In this document: positions 6,001 to 7,062 of the stretch, piece by piece | Numbering within the stretch: the stretch's first letter is position 1 | How the letters are laid out: the number at the start of each line of letters is the position of its first letter | Assembly (NCBI GenBank): GCA_030587525.1 | Contig: JAUQYW010000335.1 | Coordinates: 1-7,062, forward strand | Length of the DNA: 7,062 bases | Direction: 5' to 3' | Origin: Candidatus Sigynarchaeota archaeon | GTDB taxonomy: Archaea > Asgardarchaeota > Lokiarchaeia > Sigynarchaeales > Sigynarchaeaceae | Program-made: the position numbers and the translations under genes | The notes under the pieces: generated by a model | The model's input: the letters and a program-made list of their open reading frames with translations, nothing else | The model's database searches: none | What the model was told of the DNA's origin: nothing

Positions 6001-7062
6001 CAGGGTGAAATTTAATATGGTGCCATACAGCACGCAGAAATCGCCGCAGTTATTCATAGAATTGTTCGCGAGGGTAATATTTGCTCCCGTTGAGATATAA
6101 ACGCATGTGGTGTCGTTTTCAAAGCTCGAATTACTTATCGACAGATTCGTGACATAATTGCCATAAATCCCTAAATTTAATAGATTTAAAGAGCAATTAT
6201 ATATGATAGAATTATTGAGGTTTGAAAAAGAAAAGGCTATGTACGAGCTATTCAAAATAGTACAATTCTGCAGCATAAAACCATTGGAGTTACTTATGCT
6301 GATCCAATTGGTGAAATTAGAGATGGTAGAATTTTCGAATATAATGCCGGTACAATTCAATATAGAGAATGGGGTATTGGATCCCGTGACATTACAGGTT
6401 ATGAATCGAGATACATTCGAGCGTTCCACGTAGATGGCTGAATATGCATTGTCGATCGTCACGTTTTCGAGCGTGGTGTTCACGCTCTTGTAAATTACGG
6501 CCGGGGTCCGTACATTAACAAAATGAACGTTGGAAATTTTTGTATTCGTTGAATTGAGAACGATCACCTGCAGTGCCGGACCCGCGTGGGTGAAATCATG
6601 CTCATTCTTGACGAACACGAAGGGTATACCATCGATCGTGTTTCCATCCAAGATGTTGTACTCGAACAAGGAATCGCCGATGACAACGAACTGCAAGTTT
6701 ACCAAGGATCGCGTATTCGTGCCGTTGTTATGATCTAGGGTAAAATTCAACGTGATGCCATACAGCACGCAGAAATCGCCGCAGTTATTCATAGAATTGT
6801 TCGCGATGGTAATATTTGCTCCTGCTGAGATATCGATGCAAGTGGTGTCGTTTTCGAAGCTCGAATTACTTATCAATACATTATTGCACGCGTACAACTG
6901 AACCGCATTGAGACTCGAGTTTTGAAACGTACAATTGAACACGGTCATTGAAGTTACCGTATCGATTGTGAGAAAAGCAGGATATGACAAGGCCACCGGC
7001 GAGTAGGTGCAGTTCGAAATGCTCCCATTAGTTGATGATCGTATATTGAAGTAGCCACGCCA
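3046..7062 (-). CDS. Beta-helix ectodomain / transmembrane helix / MacB-LolD-type ABC ATPase fusion (partial, N-terminus off the right edge)
   Basis: The frame is open to the right edge, giving 1338 residues (numbered here from the edge). A GTG at 6996 is only an internal codon, since clear beta-helix sequence lies upstream of it. Residues 1 to about 1020 are short Asn/Ser/Ile-rich rungs such as NLSIENNTF, typical of NosD/PbH1 right-handed beta-helices, with dozens of N-X-S/T sequons. One hydrophobic helix follows (about 1030-1054), then TRRNKIK, which by the positive-inside rule puts the ATPase in the cytoplasm and the beta-helix outside. The ABC domain (about 1073-1338) is complete: Walker A GPSGSGKS (K1120), Q-loop Q1207, signature LSGGEQ (L1259), Walker B LADEPTGNLD (D1283, E1284) and H-loop H1317. 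The motifs match the MacB/LolD/FtsE group. Walker A to Q-loop is 87 residues, longer than usual. In NosDFY a beta-helix protein docks on a separate ABC transporter; here both are one chain. Partner permease and substrate are unknown. Confidence 0.93.
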   Translation of the reverse strand, partial: WRGYFNIRSSTNGSISNCTYSPVALSYPAFLTIDTVTSMTVFNCTFQNSSLNAVQLYACNNVLISNSSFENDTTCIDISAGANITIANNSMNNCGDFCVLYGITLNFTLDHNNGTNTRSLVNLQFVVIGDSLFEYNILDGNTIDGIPFVFVKNEHDFTHAGPALQVIVLNSTNTKISNVHFVNVRTPAVIYKSVNTTLENVTIDNAYSAIYVERSNVSRFITCNVTGSNTPFSILNCTGIIFENSTISNFTNWISISNSNGFMLQNCTILNSSYIAFSFSNLNNSIIYNCSLNLLNLGIYGNYVTNLSISNSSFENDTTCVYISTGANITLANNSMNNCGDFCVLYGTILNFTLDHNKGTNTRSLIHMQSAAIGDYLFEYNILDGNTIDGIPFVFIKNKQDFTYAGPALQVVVLNSTNTRISGARISNVSTATMVYKCVNTTFDNVTIDKADDSAFWIEQSNVSRILNCNITVSNTPFLLSRSNDIVIDNSTISNFTSTSSITSCAFVKLLNCTIQQSAYNYALSISSLNHSIIQDCFFDTLYGGFYGSYATNLSIENNTFSSGVGEGVYISSTNLLNIRDNVFNMPCYTAVSLINITSLNCSDNIFGKAYRHISFSTCAGLVIKNNTFFNSSDYGLYGSYATNLSIENNTFSSGVGAGVYVYNANVLNVRDNVFNMSCYTAAILYNITSLNCSNNIFRNANQHASISRSNGLVIKNNTFFNSAYAALSLSTVNDTIVENCSFDGPFNNDYYGYSSSIDIYNYYSNAESKNVTIRDCAFSNGGNAIAVQSIDSCSVISNTFFNFTGYRGAIYFYEANNSVIANNNLTMVNSSSGAIWLTRSSRCNLSDNNIDGVEIGITLYSSSRNRIDRNNLTAFNYDGILLSESDRNNITSNTLTGNATIADTSNIIGLDIWSSKYNEFAGNVIDTTNASVSIYNADSNLFFQDTFKHAKHGMVFYQSKLNVVNACLIDSITVQGLRFRQSTKNNVTSCEFINVSTCVYEDGRSHSNLFWDNINCDYVGQGEQLPLSYYIGLYALIGLIFGLPLAIILSLVATRRNKIKTLEKYAATGKVQKDVILKLDNVVKDYKIGKETVHALRGISLEIERGEFVSLMGPSGSGKSTLLNIIAALDTPTAGNVILNGKSLYSPENRADDKAGIQVKALAISGTISPVARIPLSKKRIEKIHSLQRETELAKIRRLQIGIVFQHYNLIPVLTALENVMLPLSIQNISEEQKRKKALDLLEKVGLKGKEDRLPTKLSGGEQQRVSIARALANDPLIVLADEPTGNLDQKTGREIIKLFETLNTEHKQTFLIVTHDPAVASRAHRIIKIRDGLLES
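4861..5133 (-). repeat. 273-bp internal duplication, second cassette
   Basis: It starts again at NLSIENNTFSSGVG and repeats the RDNVFNM, NITSLNCS and LVIKNNTFFNS blocks. It then diverges after NTFFNSAY into different rungs, so only the first roughly four fifths of the cassette is clearly conserved. Confidence 0.75.
5134..5406 (-). repeat. 273-bp internal duplication, first cassette
   Basis: This cassette encodes 91 residues from NLSIENNTFSSGVG to GLYGSYAT, with RDNVFNM and LVIKNNTFFNS blocks. The same cassette follows directly at 4861-5133, offset by exactly 273 bp and in frame. Confidence 0.8.
5398..6138 (-). repeat. 735-bp internal duplication, copy B (downstream copy)
   Basis: This copy begins at ISNSSFENDTTC (I309) and ends at GSYATNLS, where the 273-bp repeat cassettes take over. 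It is about two codons longer than copy A near its end. Conserved blocks at an exact 735-bp offset from copy A include the one starting at 5881 (CACGAAGGGT), matched at 6616. Confidence 0.85.
6139..6873 (-). repeat. 735-bp internal duplication, copy A (upstream copy)
   Basis: This unit encodes beta-helix residues starting at ISNSSFENDTTC (I64) and ending near GNYVTNLS. It is repeated in frame, 245 codons later, as copy B. Shared blocks include NNSMNNCGDFCVLYG and NILDGNTIDGIPFVF. The stretch 6756-6806 is identical, base for base, to 6021-6071 in copy B (51 nt). Confidence 0.85.

Noticed and set aside
4861..6873. CRISPR or intergenic tandem array as explanation of the repeats
   Set aside because: The repeats are long, in frame and protein-coding, with no short spacers between identical units.
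6994..6996. GTG as the start codon of the beta-helix/ABC gene
   Set aside because: The frame continues upstream to the window edge with beta-helix-like residues (NGSISNCTYS), so the true start is outside the window.

Overview
The window carries three protein-coding genes, all on the minus strand, so the coding direction runs from right to left. Two of them run off the window edges. The signals are archaeal in style: a TATA-like box about 29 bp upstream of one start codon, no Shine-Dalgarno motif before the starts examined, an oligo-T stretch after a stop codon, and a very large surface protein packed with Asn-X-Ser/Thr sequons. A large, complex archaeon is the best guess. An Asgard-type lineage is possible but unproven, since no rRNA, tRNA or informational gene is present.

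Right part (3046-7062): one long reading frame, open to the right edge. It encodes a right-handed parallel beta-helix ectodomain of roughly 1000 residues (NosD/PbH1-like), a single transmembrane helix, and a complete MacB/LolD-type ABC ATPase domain. The ectodomain contains an in-frame tandem duplication of about 735 bp and a second one of 273 bp. No permease is encoded in the window.

Middle (2839-3045): a 207-bp intergenic region. It holds an oligo-T terminator for the ABC gene, overlapping inverted repeats, a short direct repeat spaced by one helical turn, and a candidate near-leaderless promoter for the leftward operon.

Left part (1-2838): a two-gene operon joined by an ATGA stop/start overlap. 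The first gene is a MoxR-family AAA+ ATPase. The second, cut by the left edge, has an alpha-helical N-terminal region followed by beta-strand repeats that look like the first blades of a beta-propeller. A MoxR ATPase tightly coupled to a helical/beta-propeller protein resembles the predicted MoxR-vWA-beta-propeller ternary systems. If so, a von Willebrand factor A protein should be encoded just beyond the left edge. This is the most likely undescribed or poorly described system here, and the covalent beta-helix/ABC ATPase fusion is the second.
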